Below are positions 13,817-23,045 of a stretch of DNA of 40,203 nt, piece by piece. The position numbers and the translations under genes are program-made. The notes under the pieces were generated by a model. That model saw only the letters and a program-made list of their open reading frames with translations. It searched no databases and was not told the origin of the DNA. Positions within the stretch are counted from its first letter, which is position 1. Every line of letters begins with the position of its first letter. The stretch comes from an uncultured bacterium (GTDB lineage: Bacteria > Patescibacteriota > Minisyncoccia > Moranbacterales > UBA2206), in contig CAIZXS010000017.1 of NCBI GenBank assembly GCA_903937035.1, forward strand, positions 64,660 through 104,862, written 5' to 3'.

Positions 13817-14488
13817 ATGTCAAAAATAAAAAATCTTCCAAAACACAAACAACCAAGAGAAAAACTGATGGAGAAGGGCGCAGAGAATCTGCGCGATAGT
13901 GAATTGATGGCAATTCTTTTGCGCACAGGAACAAAAGGCAAAGACGTTATAAAAGTTTCTCGTGAAGTATTGCGAAAAAATCCCACCAAAAATTTGCTCG
14001 CACTCAATTTCAAAGATTTAGCAAAAATCAAAGGTATCGGTTCAGGAAAAGCCTGCCTACTTCTTGCAGCATTTGAATTGACTAAACGTGCCTTGGAAGT
14101 GGAGGACAATAATTTGCCAACTATCATTTCTGCCAAAGACGCTGTGGCGCAGTTGCAAGAATTGCGTAATGTCAAAAAAGAGCATTTTGTCGTGCTCTAT
14201 CTCAACGCTAGAAATCAATTGATTCACAAAGAAACAGTTTCGATTGGCACACTCAATGCCAGCCTCATTCATCCGCGCGAAGTTTTCAAATCAGCCATTG
14301 ATTGTTTGGCCGCTTCCGTCATCCTAGCGCATAATCATCCTTCCGGCAGCGCTGAACCGTCTGAGGATGATCTGGAAGTGACCAAGCGCCTCAAAGAGGC
14401 GGGGAAGATTTTGGGGATTGAGGTTTTGGATCATGTGATTGTGACTAAAAATGCTTATTTTAGCCTGAAAGAGAAATCTTTGCTGTAA
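13817..14488 (+). CDS. radC: RadC-family JAB/MPN protein
   Basis: The protein has 223 residues, the usual length. The N-terminal part contains a helix-hairpin-helix (LAKIKGIGSGKACLLLAAFE), and the C-terminal half is the RadC domain with the metal-binding JAMM signature HNHPSGSAEPSEDD near residue 171. RadC proteins (UPF0758) are often called DNA repair proteins, but that role is disputed; the domain is a putative metal-dependent protease or nuclease. It is just before the restriction island and after a repeat copy. Confidence 0.9.
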   Translation: MSKIKNLPKHKQPREKLMEKGAENLRDSELMAILLRTGTKGKDVIKVSREVLRKNPTKNLLALNFKDLAKIKGIGSGKACLLLAAFELTKRALEVEDNNLPTIISAKDAVAQLQELRNVKKEHFVVLYLNARNQLIHKETVSIGTLNASLIHPREVFKSAIDCLAASVILAHNHPSGSAEPSEDDLEVTKRLKEAGKILGIEVLDHVIVTKNAYFSLKEKSLL

Positions 14489-14541
14489 CTTTGAATTTGA
14501 TTGCGCCGTATTCAAAGTTAATGCCTGAACTTTGAATACGG
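14488..14541 (+). terminator. Terminator region with mutually exclusive hairpins after radC
   Basis: CCGTATTCAAAGTT (14506-14519) pairs perfectly with AACTTTGAATACGG (14528-14541). A third element AACTTTGAAT (14488-14497), directly at the radC stop, can pair with the same middle segment. The tail is only moderately T-rich. The region 14542-14678 to hsdR holds no clear signal. Confidence 0.6.
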
Positions 14542-14678
14542 GAATTGTTTTAATGCGAAAAATGGATAAATTAGCCTAAAAAGCCAAAAAGGCGTAAAAT
14601 AATGAAGTGACAGGCTGGTTATTGTGGGCGATAGGTTTTTTGGGTATTAAAATAAGTTAAAACTTTATTTTTAGAAAA

Positions 14679-17036
14679 ATGAAAAATCTTTCCGAACAAG
14701 ACATCTGCACAAAATTTATCACTCCAGCGATTGAAAAATCTGGTTGGGATAAAATGACTCAACTGCGCGAGCAGGTGTCTTTTACGTCTGGTCGAATTTT
14801 AGTGCGTGGAAAAACGATTGAGCGCGGAGAAGGCAAAAGAGCGGACTATATTTTGTACTACGAACCAAATTTTCCCATTGCGGTCATCGAAGCCAAAGAT
14901 AATAAGCAATCAATCGGCAGTGGCATGCAACAAGCGATTGCATATGCCGAAGTGTTAGATGTCCCTTTTGCCTACAGTTCCAATGGGGATGGATTTTTGG
15001 AACATGATTTTTTGACAGGAAAAGAAAGACAAATAAGAATAGATGAACTTCCGTCACCCGAAGAACTATATCAACGCTACAAGCTAGCCAATAACATTGA
15101 AGCAAAAACGGAAGACATAATTCGCACACCATATTATTCTGATAGTTCAGGAAAGACCCCTCGTTATTATCAAGAAGTTGCCATCAATCGCAGCGTGAAA
15201 GCCGTGGCGGAAGGTCAAAAAAGAATTCTCTTGGTAATGGCAACAGGAACAGGAAAAACTTTTGTGGCTGGACAAATCATTTGGCGACTTTGGAAATCAG
15301 GGCAGGCTAAAAGAATTTTGTTTTTAGCCGATCGCAACATTTTAGTTGATCAGACAATGGTCAATGACTTCAAGCATTTTGGCGACAAGATGACTAAGGT
15401 GAAGCATCGCCAAATCGACAAGGCCTATGAAATTTATCTGGCTCTCTATCAAGGCATCACTGGCAACGAGGAAGAAAGCAACGCCTACAAACAATTTAGT
15501 CCGGACTTTTTTGATCTGATTGTGGTTGACGAATGCCATCGAGGAAGCACGGCGGAAGATTCACCTTGGAGAGATGTTTTGAACTATTTCCAATCAGCTA
15601 CGCACATTGGCCTCACTGCCACACCAAAAGAAACTAAAGACGCATCAAATATTGAATATTTTGGTGAGCCGATCTACACCTATTCATTGAAACAAGGCAT
15701 TGAAGATGGATTTCTGGCGCCATACAAAGTGATTCAAATTATGCTCGACAAAGACTTGGGCGGTTATCGTCCAACCATCTCTGATCGGGATACCGAAGGC
15801 AGAGAAATTGAAGATAAAATCTATACGGACAAAGATTTTGACAGAAACCTGGTGCTGGTGGAAAGAACAAAAACTGTCGCCAAAGAAATCACAAAATATC
15901 TCAAAGAGACTGATCGCTTTGGCAAAACCATTGTCTTTTGTGTGGACATTGACCACGCCGAGCGAATGCGCCAAGCGCTGGTGAACGAAAATGCTGATTT
16001 GATCAAAGAAAATTCCAAATATGTGATGCGAATCACGGGGGATAATGATGAAGGCAAAAAAGAACTGGACAATTTCATTGATCCGGAAAATCTTTACCCA
16101 ACTATCGTGACGACTAGCAAGCTTCTCACCACGGGAGTGGACGCGCAAACGTGCAAAAATATCGTCTTGGATTCCAACATTAGATCAATGACGGAGTTCA
16201 AGCAAATTATTGGGCGAGGAACGCGCATCCGGGAAGATTATGGAAAAACGCATTTCACTATTTTGGATTTTCGAAAAGTGACGGAATTATTTGCTGATCC
16301 GGATTTTGACGGACCACCGGAGCAAATCAAGGAAATTAAACCTGGCGATGATTCGGTCAGTTATGCTGATGAGATCGAAACTGGGACTGATTTGGTCAAA
16401 GATGAGGGTATGAAATATGGCGAAGAAATGAAACCAATCATTGTTGAAGCGGGAGAAATTGAAAAAGAAAAATCAGAAAAAATCTACGTGGACGGCGTGC
16501 CGGTGGAGGTGATTTATAGGCGGACGCAATATCAAGATGCTCATGGTAAGCTAATTACCGAATCATTTAAGGATTACACAAAAAAACAAATTCTCAAAGA
16601 GTATGCATCGCTGGATGATTTTGTTCAAAAATGGTCCAAGTCAAATCAAAAATTTTGTATTATTGAGGAATTGGAAAAGCAGGGTGTAATGATTGATGAG
16701 TTGCAAAAAACCATCGGGCAAGAGCTCGATCCGTTTGATTTGATTTTGCACGTGGCATTCGGCAAGCAAAAATTAATGACGAGAAAGGAACGGGCGGAAA
16801 AAGTGCGCAAAAGCAATTATTTCACAAAATATAAAGGCCAAGCAAGAGAAGTGATTAATGCGCTTTTGGACAAATATGCCGATCAGGGAATTGCGGCGAT
16901 TGATGATATTGGAGATTTGACAATTATGCCATTTTCTCAGTTTGGCACACCCATTCAAATCGTGAATGATATTTTTGGCGGGAAAGAAAAGTATCTCAGT
17001 GTAATTAATAAAATCCAACGAGAAATTTACGCATAA
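14679..17036 (+). CDS. hsdR: Type I restriction enzyme subunit R (EcoEI-like)
   Basis: The protein has 785 residues, short for HsdR but normal for the EcoEI branch. The N-terminal nuclease part shows ADYILYY and IAVIEAKDN (about 66-74). The motor follows with Walker A MATGTGKTFVAGQ (about 187), DECHRG (about 283), LTATP (about 311) and a second helicase half with TTSKLLTTGVDAQ and QIIGRGTRIREDYGK. HsdR translocates DNA and cuts it when the HsdM/HsdS complex meets unmethylated sites. The hsdM gene follows after five bases. The DUF3387-type C-terminus of other HsdR classes is absent. Confidence 0.95.
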   Translation: MKNLSEQDICTKFITPAIEKSGWDKMTQLREQVSFTSGRILVRGKTIERGEGKRADYILYYEPNFPIAVIEAKDNKQSIGSGMQQAIAYAEVLDVPFAYSSNGDGFLEHDFLTGKERQIRIDELPSPEELYQRYKLANNIEAKTEDIIRTPYYSDSSGKTPRYYQEVAINRSVKAVAEGQKRILLVMATGTGKTFVAGQIIWRLWKSGQAKRILFLADRNILVDQTMVNDFKHFGDKMTKVKHRQIDKAYEIYLALYQGITGNEEESNAYKQFSPDFFDLIVVDECHRGSTAEDSPWRDVLNYFQSATHIGLTATPKETKDASNIEYFGEPIYTYSLKQGIEDGFLAPYKVIQIMLDKDLGGYRPTISDRDTEGREIEDKIYTDKDFDRNLVLVERTKTVAKEITKYLKETDRFGKTIVFCVDIDHAERMRQALVNENADLIKENSKYVMRITGDNDEGKKELDNFIDPENLYPTIVTTSKLLTTGVDAQTCKNIVLDSNIRSMTEFKQIIGRGTRIREDYGKTHFTILDFRKVTELFADPDFDGPPEQIKEIKPGDDSVSYADEIETGTDLVKDEGMKYGEEMKPIIVEAGEIEKEKSEKIYVDGVPVEVIYRRTQYQDAHGKLITESFKDYTKKQILKEYASLDDFVQKWSKSNQKFCIIEELEKQGVMIDELQKTIGQELDPFDLILHVAFGKQKLMTRKERAEKVRKSNYFTKYKGQAREVINALLDKYADQGIAAIDDIGDLTIMPFSQFGTPIQIVNDIFGGKEKYLSVINKIQREIYA

Positions 17037-17041
17037 ACATT

Positions 17042-18463
17042 ATGACACTAGAAACTGCAGTAAAATCAATTCAAGATATCATGTGGAAAGATGAAGGCGT
17101 CGACGGTGATGCGCAACGTTTGAGTCAACTTGTTTGGATGTTATTTTTGAAAATCATCGACGACAAAGAAAAACAGTCTGAATTTATCAGCAAACACTAT
17201 CGTTCTCCGATCCCGGAAAAGTTGCGTTGGCGCAATTGGGCGGCCAATGCGGAAGGCATTACTGGCGATGAACTTTTGGATTTTGTGAATAATAAACTTT
17301 TTCGTGAACTCAAGAATCTCAAGGTGCAACCGGATGACAAGATGGGAATTTTGGTGAAAGAAATTTTCAACGATACATTTAACTATATGAAATCAGGGAC
17401 GCTCATTCGCCAAGTGGTGAATAAGCTCAATGAAGTGGATTTCAATCGCAGTGATGATCGGCATCATTTCAACGAAATCTATGAGCAACTATTGAAAAGT
17501 CTCCAAAGTGCGGGCAATTATGGCGAGTTCTACACTCCGCGCGCACTCACCGGTTTTGTGGTGGAAATGGTCAATCCGAAATTAGGCGAAACCGTGCTTG
17601 ACCCGGCCTGCGGAACGGGAGGTTTTTTGATGCACACACTTGATCACATTGGAAAAGAAGTGAAAACTAAAAAAGACCAACAGATTCTCGAGCGCACTAT
17701 TTCCGGTGTGGAACTGAAGCAATTGCCGTTCACGCTGGCGGTTGCCAATCTGATTCTTCATGGCGTGGAAATGCCAGATCAGATTCGGCGGGGCGATATG
17801 CTTTCAAAACCACTCCGCGAATATGGCCCAAAAGATCGCGTGAATGTGATTGTGGCCAATCCGCCTTTTGGCGGATCAGTGAAGGACGGAACGCAAGCGA
17901 ATTTCCCTTTGGAATTTCGCACCAAAGACACAGCACTGCTATTTTTGGTTTTGTTTATTCAACTTTTGAAACCGAATGGTCGCGCAGGAATAGTTTTGCC
18001 CGATGGGGTTTTATTTGGCGAAGGGGTGGCGACTGCGGTTAAGAAAAAATTATTGAGTGAATGCAATTTGCATACGATTGTTCGTTTGCCCCAAGGTGTT
18101 TTTAGTCCCTATGCCGGAGTGAATACCAATTTATTATTTTTTGAAAAAGGCAATTCCACGAAAGAAGTTTGGTATTATCAATTGCCCCTTCCCGAAGGGA
18201 TGAAGCAATACACCAAAAATCGTGGCATCCGACCGGAAGAATTTGAAGTAGTGGAAAAATGGTGGAAGAATCGCAAGGTCAATGAAAATGCGTGGAAAAT
18301 TTCGATCAAGGAAATTGAAGCCAGAAATTTCAACTTGGATTTTAAAAACCCAAGCAAAAATGGCGCGATCGAGCACGAGGATCCGAAGTTGGTTTTGGAG
18401 AGGATTTTGGAGAGGGAGAAGGAGATTGCAAATATTTTAGGAGAGATAGGAAAAGAGATATGA
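17042..18463 (+). CDS. hsdM: Type I restriction-modification DNA methyltransferase subunit M
   Basis: The protein has 473 residues with the HsdM N-terminal helical domain and an N6-adenine methyltransferase domain. SAM binding motif VLDPACGTGGFL lies near residue 185 and the catalytic NPPFGG near residue 273. GNYGEFYTPRAL precedes the methylase fold, as usual. With HsdS it methylates adenines in the recognition site and protects the host. The last four bases (ATGA) overlap the start of the OLD-type gene, which suggests coupled translation. Confidence 0.95.
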   Translation: MTLETAVKSIQDIMWKDEGVDGDAQRLSQLVWMLFLKIIDDKEKQSEFISKHYRSPIPEKLRWRNWAANAEGITGDELLDFVNNKLFRELKNLKVQPDDKMGILVKEIFNDTFNYMKSGTLIRQVVNKLNEVDFNRSDDRHHFNEIYEQLLKSLQSAGNYGEFYTPRALTGFVVEMVNPKLGETVLDPACGTGGFLMHTLDHIGKEVKTKKDQQILERTISGVELKQLPFTLAVANLILHGVEMPDQIRRGDMLSKPLREYGPKDRVNVIVANPPFGGSVKDGTQANFPLEFRTKDTALLFLVLFIQLLKPNGRAGIVLPDGVLFGEGVATAVKKKLLSECNLHTIVRLPQGVFSPYAGVNTNLLFFEKGNSTKEVWYYQLPLPEGMKQYTKNRGIRPEEFEVVEKWWKNRKVNENAWKISIKEIEARNFNLDFKNPSKNGAIEHEDPKLVLERILEREKEIANILGEIGKEI

Positions 18464-20364
18464 AAATTATTGAAAAAATTGAAATTCATAGATTTCGTTC
18501 TGTGTCAGATGCTTCTATTGAGGCAGATGATCTTAACGTATTTTCGGGTATAAATAATTCCGGTAAATCAAATATATTGCGGGCATTAAATTTGTTTTTT
18601 AATGGCGAGTCAAGTTTTAATCAAAAATATGATTTTTATAAAGATTATAACCATGCCTTTACTGGGCAAGCTGGTGGAAAACGAGCAACAAGAATAATAT
18701 TACACTTTGGAGCACAGGGCGATGCTGCATTGAGCACACCTTTTTCGATTATGCGCGTTTTCCAATTTGGACAAGATGTGGAGACTAGCTATCATTCTAC
18801 GGATGAAAATGTACAGAAGAAGCTTACTAAAGGTGATGGGAATGTAAACAGGCAATTTACGACATTTTTAAACAAAATTAAATTCTATTACATTCCAGCA
18901 GTAAGAGACAAGATATTTGTGCAGAGACTATTTTTGGATTTTGAAAAACTAATTGAGCATGATTCTGGCAAAGATTTTGCGGATAAGATGAATCAATTGT
19001 CTGATATTTTAAAAGAAAAATCGGAAGATATAAGCTCTGATTTTGAAAAATTTATTGGACTTCCAACGAGAGCTGCGCTTTCATCTAAAGCATCGGATTT
19101 ACTTGGGACAGTTGAAATCAATGTTAAAACCGGAATAGAGATTATTAGACGAACGAAAGCAGAGGGTAAAAAGAAAGAGAATGTTGAAGTAAATCTTTTT
19201 TCATCAGGTGATGGAATTTTAATGGCGTATCTTGCTTATTTTTTGGCGCACATATGCAAAAAAATTTCAAATAAATATTTTATCTGGGGCTTTGAGGAAC
19301 CTGAAAATTCTTTGGAATATTCAAAAGTACAAACAATGTCGGAGGAATTCCATAAGGATTTTATTAGTAATGCGCAAATTTTTATTACTACGCATTCTCC
19401 AGCGTTCATTAATTTAAAGGATCGAAGGGGGGTTAATTTTTATCGTGTATATATTGAGCCTGGCGATCCAAGACAGGCCTCAAAAATAAGAACATTGAGA
19501 GAAATTGAAAGTAGGCAATTATCCCTTTTTCAGTCTGGCGATATTGATTCTGGTGAATATGAAAAACTATCCAAGGAGCTTCACTTCATTGAATTTGCGA
19601 AGGAAATAGAGGCCGCCGTTAAAAAATTATTTGAAGAAGAAAAAATTTTAAATGAATCCAAGATAAAATTTGAAAATAAATATAATGCCCTATTGAAAAC
19701 TCACCCACTGAAAGTTTTTGTTTGCGAAGATTCTTCACAAGAAGCCATAAAGTTTTGGAGGAAGATGCTAAAAATGTTTGGCCTGGCGGATATTAAAATT
19801 ATGCCTTCGAATGGTTGCACGACAGTAAATATAGAAGACTGGGCTCACGAACAGCAAAAGCTAGATCCTGAGTACAAACCAAAGATTTTTAGAGAAATTG
19901 ACAGAGATGGATTAACAAAAAAACAAATTAGAAAAATAGAGGCCAAAATTAAAGATAAAACAAGGAGCATAAATTATAAGTTAAAATTTTTGCCAGTACA
20001 CGAAGTTGAGAACTTTGCAGTTATTAAAGAACCTAGATTTGATAATAATTTTTGGGAGACTTATGCTGATGAGATAAAAAGTGCTTTTGAAATTAAGGCC
20101 TCTGATAAAGCTAAATTATTTGATAGATTTTTTAAATATCAAGAATTGGTGTTTCGTGGGACTGATGGAAATTACACCGCTGTCATGCAAGGCATGAGGG
20201 ATGACGCCTTAAAAAACTGGAAATCATTATTCAATGGTAAGAAAATTTGTGGAAAGTTATCGAATTTTAAGCCAATTAATTACTTGTGTTTGTTGGATAA
20301 AAAAAACTTACCTAAAGAATTACTTAAATACATGGAGGAGGTTAAAAAATTTTATGGGAACTGA
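18460..20364 (+). CDS. OLD-family ATPase/TOPRIM nuclease embedded in the hsd operon
   Basis: The protein has 634 residues. The N-terminal ABC-type ATPase has FSGINNSGKSNILRALNLFF (Walker A near residues 30-38), FIWGFEEPENSLEY (Walker B, about 273-286) and IFITTHSPAFIN (H-loop, about 306). The C-terminal half has TOPRIM features: LKVFVCEDSSQEAI (Glu), then FREIDRDG (Asp-x-Asp) and HEVENFAV. OLD proteins and the Gabija GajA subunit have this layout and cut DNA in anti-phage defence. It starts inside the hsdM stop and ends 11 bases inside hsdS, so it belongs to the same operon. This resembles the R-linked (rlo) genes known from Campylobacter type I loci. No UvrD-type partner is next to it. Confidence 0.9.
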   Translation: MKIIEKIEIHRFRSVSDASIEADDLNVFSGINNSGKSNILRALNLFFNGESSFNQKYDFYKDYNHAFTGQAGGKRATRIILHFGAQGDAALSTPFSIMRVFQFGQDVETSYHSTDENVQKKLTKGDGNVNRQFTTFLNKIKFYYIPAVRDKIFVQRLFLDFEKLIEHDSGKDFADKMNQLSDILKEKSEDISSDFEKFIGLPTRAALSSKASDLLGTVEINVKTGIEIIRRTKAEGKKKENVEVNLFSSGDGILMAYLAYFLAHICKKISNKYFIWGFEEPENSLEYSKVQTMSEEFHKDFISNAQIFITTHSPAFINLKDRRGVNFYRVYIEPGDPRQASKIRTLREIESRQLSLFQSGDIDSGEYEKLSKELHFIEFAKEIEAAVKKLFEEEKILNESKIKFENKYNALLKTHPLKVFVCEDSSQEAIKFWRKMLKMFGLADIKIMPSNGCTTVNIEDWAHEQQKLDPEYKPKIFREIDRDGLTKKQIRKIEAKIKDKTRSINYKLKFLPVHEVENFAVIKEPRFDNNFWETYADEIKSAFEIKASDKAKLFDRFFKYQELVFRGTDGNYTAVMQGMRDDALKNWKSLFNGKKICGKLSNFKPINYLCLLDKKNLPKELLKYMEEVKKFYGN

Positions 20365-21472
20365 CTGGCCGGCAAAAAAACTAGGAGAAGTTATTGAACT
20401 TTGTTATGGCAAGGGTATTTCTAGGTATGAGCGAAAAGCGGATGGGAAATATCCGTTTTATGGTGCAAACGGAATACTTGATTATACGGATAAATTTCTT
20501 ATTGATGGTGAAGCGATTATTGTCGGTCGAAAGGGATCTGCTGGTGAGCTAACTCGAGTGTCTGGTAAATTCTGGCCATCCGATGTTACGTATTATGTTT
20601 TGGGAAACGACAAAATTAATGTCGATTACGCTTTTTATTTATTAAAGGGTTTGAATTTGCAAAAGTTTGCTGTTGGCGTTAAGCCAGGTATCAATAGAAA
20701 CAGAGTGTATGAAATAGAAATCAAGCTTCCTCCTCTTTCCGAGCAGAAGAAAATTCTGGTGCGGTTGGAAAAGTTGTTGGCGAAAGTGAAAGAGGCGAAG
20801 CGGTTGCGGGTTGAAGCGTTGGATGGCGCAGCTGCCTTGATTCCCGCATCTCTTCAGCAGATGTTAGAAAAAAAATGGCCAGAAGAAGAAATAGGAAATC
20901 TTGCTCTTGAGATAAAATCTGGTTTTGCTTGCGGAAAATCAAACGAAATTAGCAATGGAATCATACATCTTCGAACTCATAATATTGACCTAAGCGGTGA
21001 AATAAATTTATCAAAAACAGTTAAAATCCCAAAGAAATTGATCAATCCAAAGTCTAGCAGTATTAAGAAGGGCGACATTCTTTTTAATAACACTAATAGC
21101 AAGGAGCTTGTTGGAAAAACCATCTTAATTCATGAGGATTTAGATTTTGCATTTAGTAATCATATTACTCGCGTTAGATTGGATAATAAAAAAATTATGC
21201 CGGAATGGTTGTTATTAATATTTAAAAAATATTGGAGAGATGGGTTATTTGAGAGCATGTGCACGAGATGGGTTGGTCAAGCAGGAATAAATCAAACCGC
21301 TATGGCAAGTATAAAAATCCCACTTCCACCTCTGTCTGAACAAAAAAAGATCGTAGCGCGGTTGGACGCACTGCAGGAAAAAATAAAAAAGTTGCAAGAG
21401 TATCAAAAATTCACCTCGGCTGATCTTCGGCGACTGGAACAATCGATTTTATATAGGGCTTTTAATAAATAG
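20354..21472 (+). CDS. hsdS: Type I restriction-modification specificity subunit S
   Basis: The ATG at 20354 begins MGTDWPAKKLGEVIE, the standard start of a target recognition domain; the frame upstream is open but only shadows the OLD gene. The 372 residues contain two target recognition domains, each followed by a conserved helix that begins LPPLSEQKKI (about residues 120 and 325). HsdS fixes the DNA site for HsdM and HsdR. A GGAGGAGG about twelve bases upstream is the likely ribosome site. Directly after the TAG stop, in frame, another HsdS tail follows. Confidence 0.95.
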   Translation: MGTDWPAKKLGEVIELCYGKGISRYERKADGKYPFYGANGILDYTDKFLIDGEAIIVGRKGSAGELTRVSGKFWPSDVTYYVLGNDKINVDYAFYLLKGLNLQKFAVGVKPGINRNRVYEIEIKLPPLSEQKKILVRLEKLLAKVKEAKRLRVEALDGAAALIPASLQQMLEKKWPEEEIGNLALEIKSGFACGKSNEISNGIIHLRTHNIDLSGEINLSKTVKIPKKLINPKSSSIKKGDILFNNTNSKELVGKTILIHEDLDFAFSNHITRVRLDNKKIMPEWLLLIFKKYWRDGLFESMCTRWVGQAGINQTAMASIKIPLPPLSEQKKIVARLDALQEKIKKLQEYQKFTSADLRRLEQSILYRAFNK

Positions 21473-21553
21473 CTGGAAACGGAAATTTCCCAAAACCAAA
21501 AAATCGCCGATAGATTGATACAAGCGGTTTTGAAGGAAGCGTTTGAGCAATAA
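21473..21553 (+). pseudogene. C-terminal tail of another HsdS
   Basis: The 26 codons after the hsdS stop, in the same frame, read LETEISQNQKIADRLIQAVL then KEAFEQ and a stop. This is the ending of a different HsdS type. It is untranslated unless the TAG is read through, and marks past recombination at this locus. Confidence 0.65.
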
Positions 21554-21577
21554 ATAATTGTAGTAAGAGACATAATA

Positions 21578-22063
21578 ATGAGAGATATTAAAGGATGGGT
21601 CAATAAATCACACAAGCTGCCGGGATTAAAAGAAAACCCAATGCTTGCTTATGATTTTCAGTCTCTCGGAAGAGTGGATCTGGATTTAGTGGTGGAATCA
21701 GAAAGTATTAAGAATAATGATCCTAATTCTATTGAGTCTGCGCTTAAACTCAATAGGCATGCCACTTATGCTCGGCTCTGGGTTATCGCTGGTTATGAGT
21801 TAATCAGAAATATTAAAAAACTTGATAAGCACATAGAAGTGAAAAATGTTTATGAAAAATTCAGAAGAGTTCGAGTTCCACTGGTGAAATTTGAAAGGGT
21901 AAAAGACAAAAAAGGAAAGAGGTATATCGAAAGGTATCCAAATGATTTTGATAATGTTTTAGCCGCAATTTCTACAAAAGATGGAGAATATGGCTGGGCT
22001 GTTAGTGTAACTGAAATTATAACAAGAGAAGACTTGGCGCAAGATTTGTATGACTTATTCTAA
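21578..22063 (+). CDS. Unknown 161-residue protein between hsdS remnants
   Basis: The protein is soluble, basic and has no motif I can name. It starts MRDIKGWVNKSHKLPGLKEN and contains LNRHATYARLWVIAGYELIR and a RYIERYPNDFDN segment. There is no Shine-Dalgarno sequence. It is flanked upstream by one HsdS tail (21473-21553) and its stop overlaps a second tail (22059-22196). This suggests it was carried in with an exchanged hsdS module, and it could be an accessory gene of that system. Confidence 0.65.
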   Translation: MRDIKGWVNKSHKLPGLKENPMLAYDFQSLGRVDLDLVVESESIKNNDPNSIESALKLNRHATYARLWVIAGYELIRNIKKLDKHIEVKNVYEKFRRVRVPLVKFERVKDKKGKRYIERYPNDFDNVLAAISTKDGEYGWAVSVTEIITREDLAQDLYDLF

Positions 22064-22196
22064 ACAAAGAAAGATCATAGTGCGGCTGGACGTGTTGGCG
22101 TAAAAAATAAAAAAGTTGCAAGCGCATCGAAAATCTACTGCGTCTAATCTTTTACGACTAGAACAATCGATTTTGCATGAGGCGTTTGAAGAATAG
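22059..22196 (+). pseudogene. Degenerate duplicate of the hsdS 3' end
   Basis: The frame QRKIIVRLDVLA, stop, KIKKLQAHRKST, LLRLEQSILHEAFEE matches the last 45 residues of the intact HsdS (KKIVARLDALQEKIKKLQ...RLEQSILYRAF). The two also match strongly at the DNA level. One internal stop (TAA) and loss of the upstream part make it a remnant. Confidence 0.85.
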
Positions 22197-22213
22197 AATT
22201 TAACAAACAAATT

Positions 22214-23038
22214 ATGGAACTAAATGAGCTGGAATTAAAAACTCAGCAAGAAGCAATCGATTATATCAAGTCTCATAAAGACGAATTGATTGAAAAATTC
22301 ATCATAAGCAAAAAACCAATGCGGTTGGACTTGCTAACTTTCTTTATGGCAGGATCGCCTGGTGCCGGCAAGACAGAATTTTCTCGTCGCTATATGCTAG
22401 AAAAAATTGACAAGACAAATCAAAAAGTGATCAATCGTTTACAAAAAATGGGAATCAATATCGAAGACGTGGACACATTTTTCATCAGAATTGATGTTGA
22501 TGAGATAAAAGACTTTTTGCCACAATATCAAAAAACCGATATTCAAAATTGCACCGTGGGAAATGCGCATATTGTGCAAAAAGCCGCCAATAAGGGTTTG
22601 GATATTCTTAGGCAGTATTGTTTCAGTAATAGTATCTCATTCTTGCATGATGGCACATTTGCAAATTACAAAACAATGAAGGAGCTAGTGAATAAATCTT
22701 TGCGAGTCGGAAGGGATGTGCAGATATTCTATATTTATCTGGATCCACTTGTAGCGTGGGAGTTCACTAGAGCTAGGGAATGTCTTGAAGGAAGAAATAT
22801 TGTTAAAGAAAAATTTGTCGAACAATTCTTTGATTCAAGAAAAAATGTCGAAAAAATAAAACAAGAATTTGGAAATAAAGTAAAACTTCATTGTATAGTC
22901 AAAAATCGGGATAATGAAGTTGAAGAAATTCGGCTAAATATAGAAGATATTGACAATTTTCTGAAGAAGCACTATAATAATAAATCCCTTCCTGTTTACA
23001 CAAAAGACAGTTTACTAAAATTAATTCCTGGTGTATAA
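22214..23038 (+). CDS. Zeta-toxin-like P-loop kinase
   Basis: The protein has 274 residues. FFMAGSPGAGKTEFSRR (Walker A near residues 44-60, Lys53) is followed by RIDVDEIKDFLPQY, the Asp-rich zeta-toxin element, and later LHDGTFANY and the Arg-containing FTRARECLEGR lid region. Zeta toxins phosphorylate UDP-N-acetylglucosamine and block wall synthesis; some relatives act on other substrates. An epsilon-type antitoxin is not seen upstream, where there is only hsdS debris. The following small gene begins at its end and may be the partner. Confidence 0.85.
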   Translation: MELNELELKTQQEAIDYIKSHKDELIEKFIISKKPMRLDLLTFFMAGSPGAGKTEFSRRYMLEKIDKTNQKVINRLQKMGINIEDVDTFFIRIDVDEIKDFLPQYQKTDIQNCTVGNAHIVQKAANKGLDILRQYCFSNSISFLHDGTFANYKTMKELVNKSLRVGRDVQIFYIYLDPLVAWEFTRARECLEGRNIVKEKFVEQFFDSRKNVEKIKQEFGNKVKLHCIVKNRDNEVEEIRLNIEDIDNFLKKHYNNKSLPVYTKDSLLKLIPGV

Positions 23039-23045
23039 TAATCAT

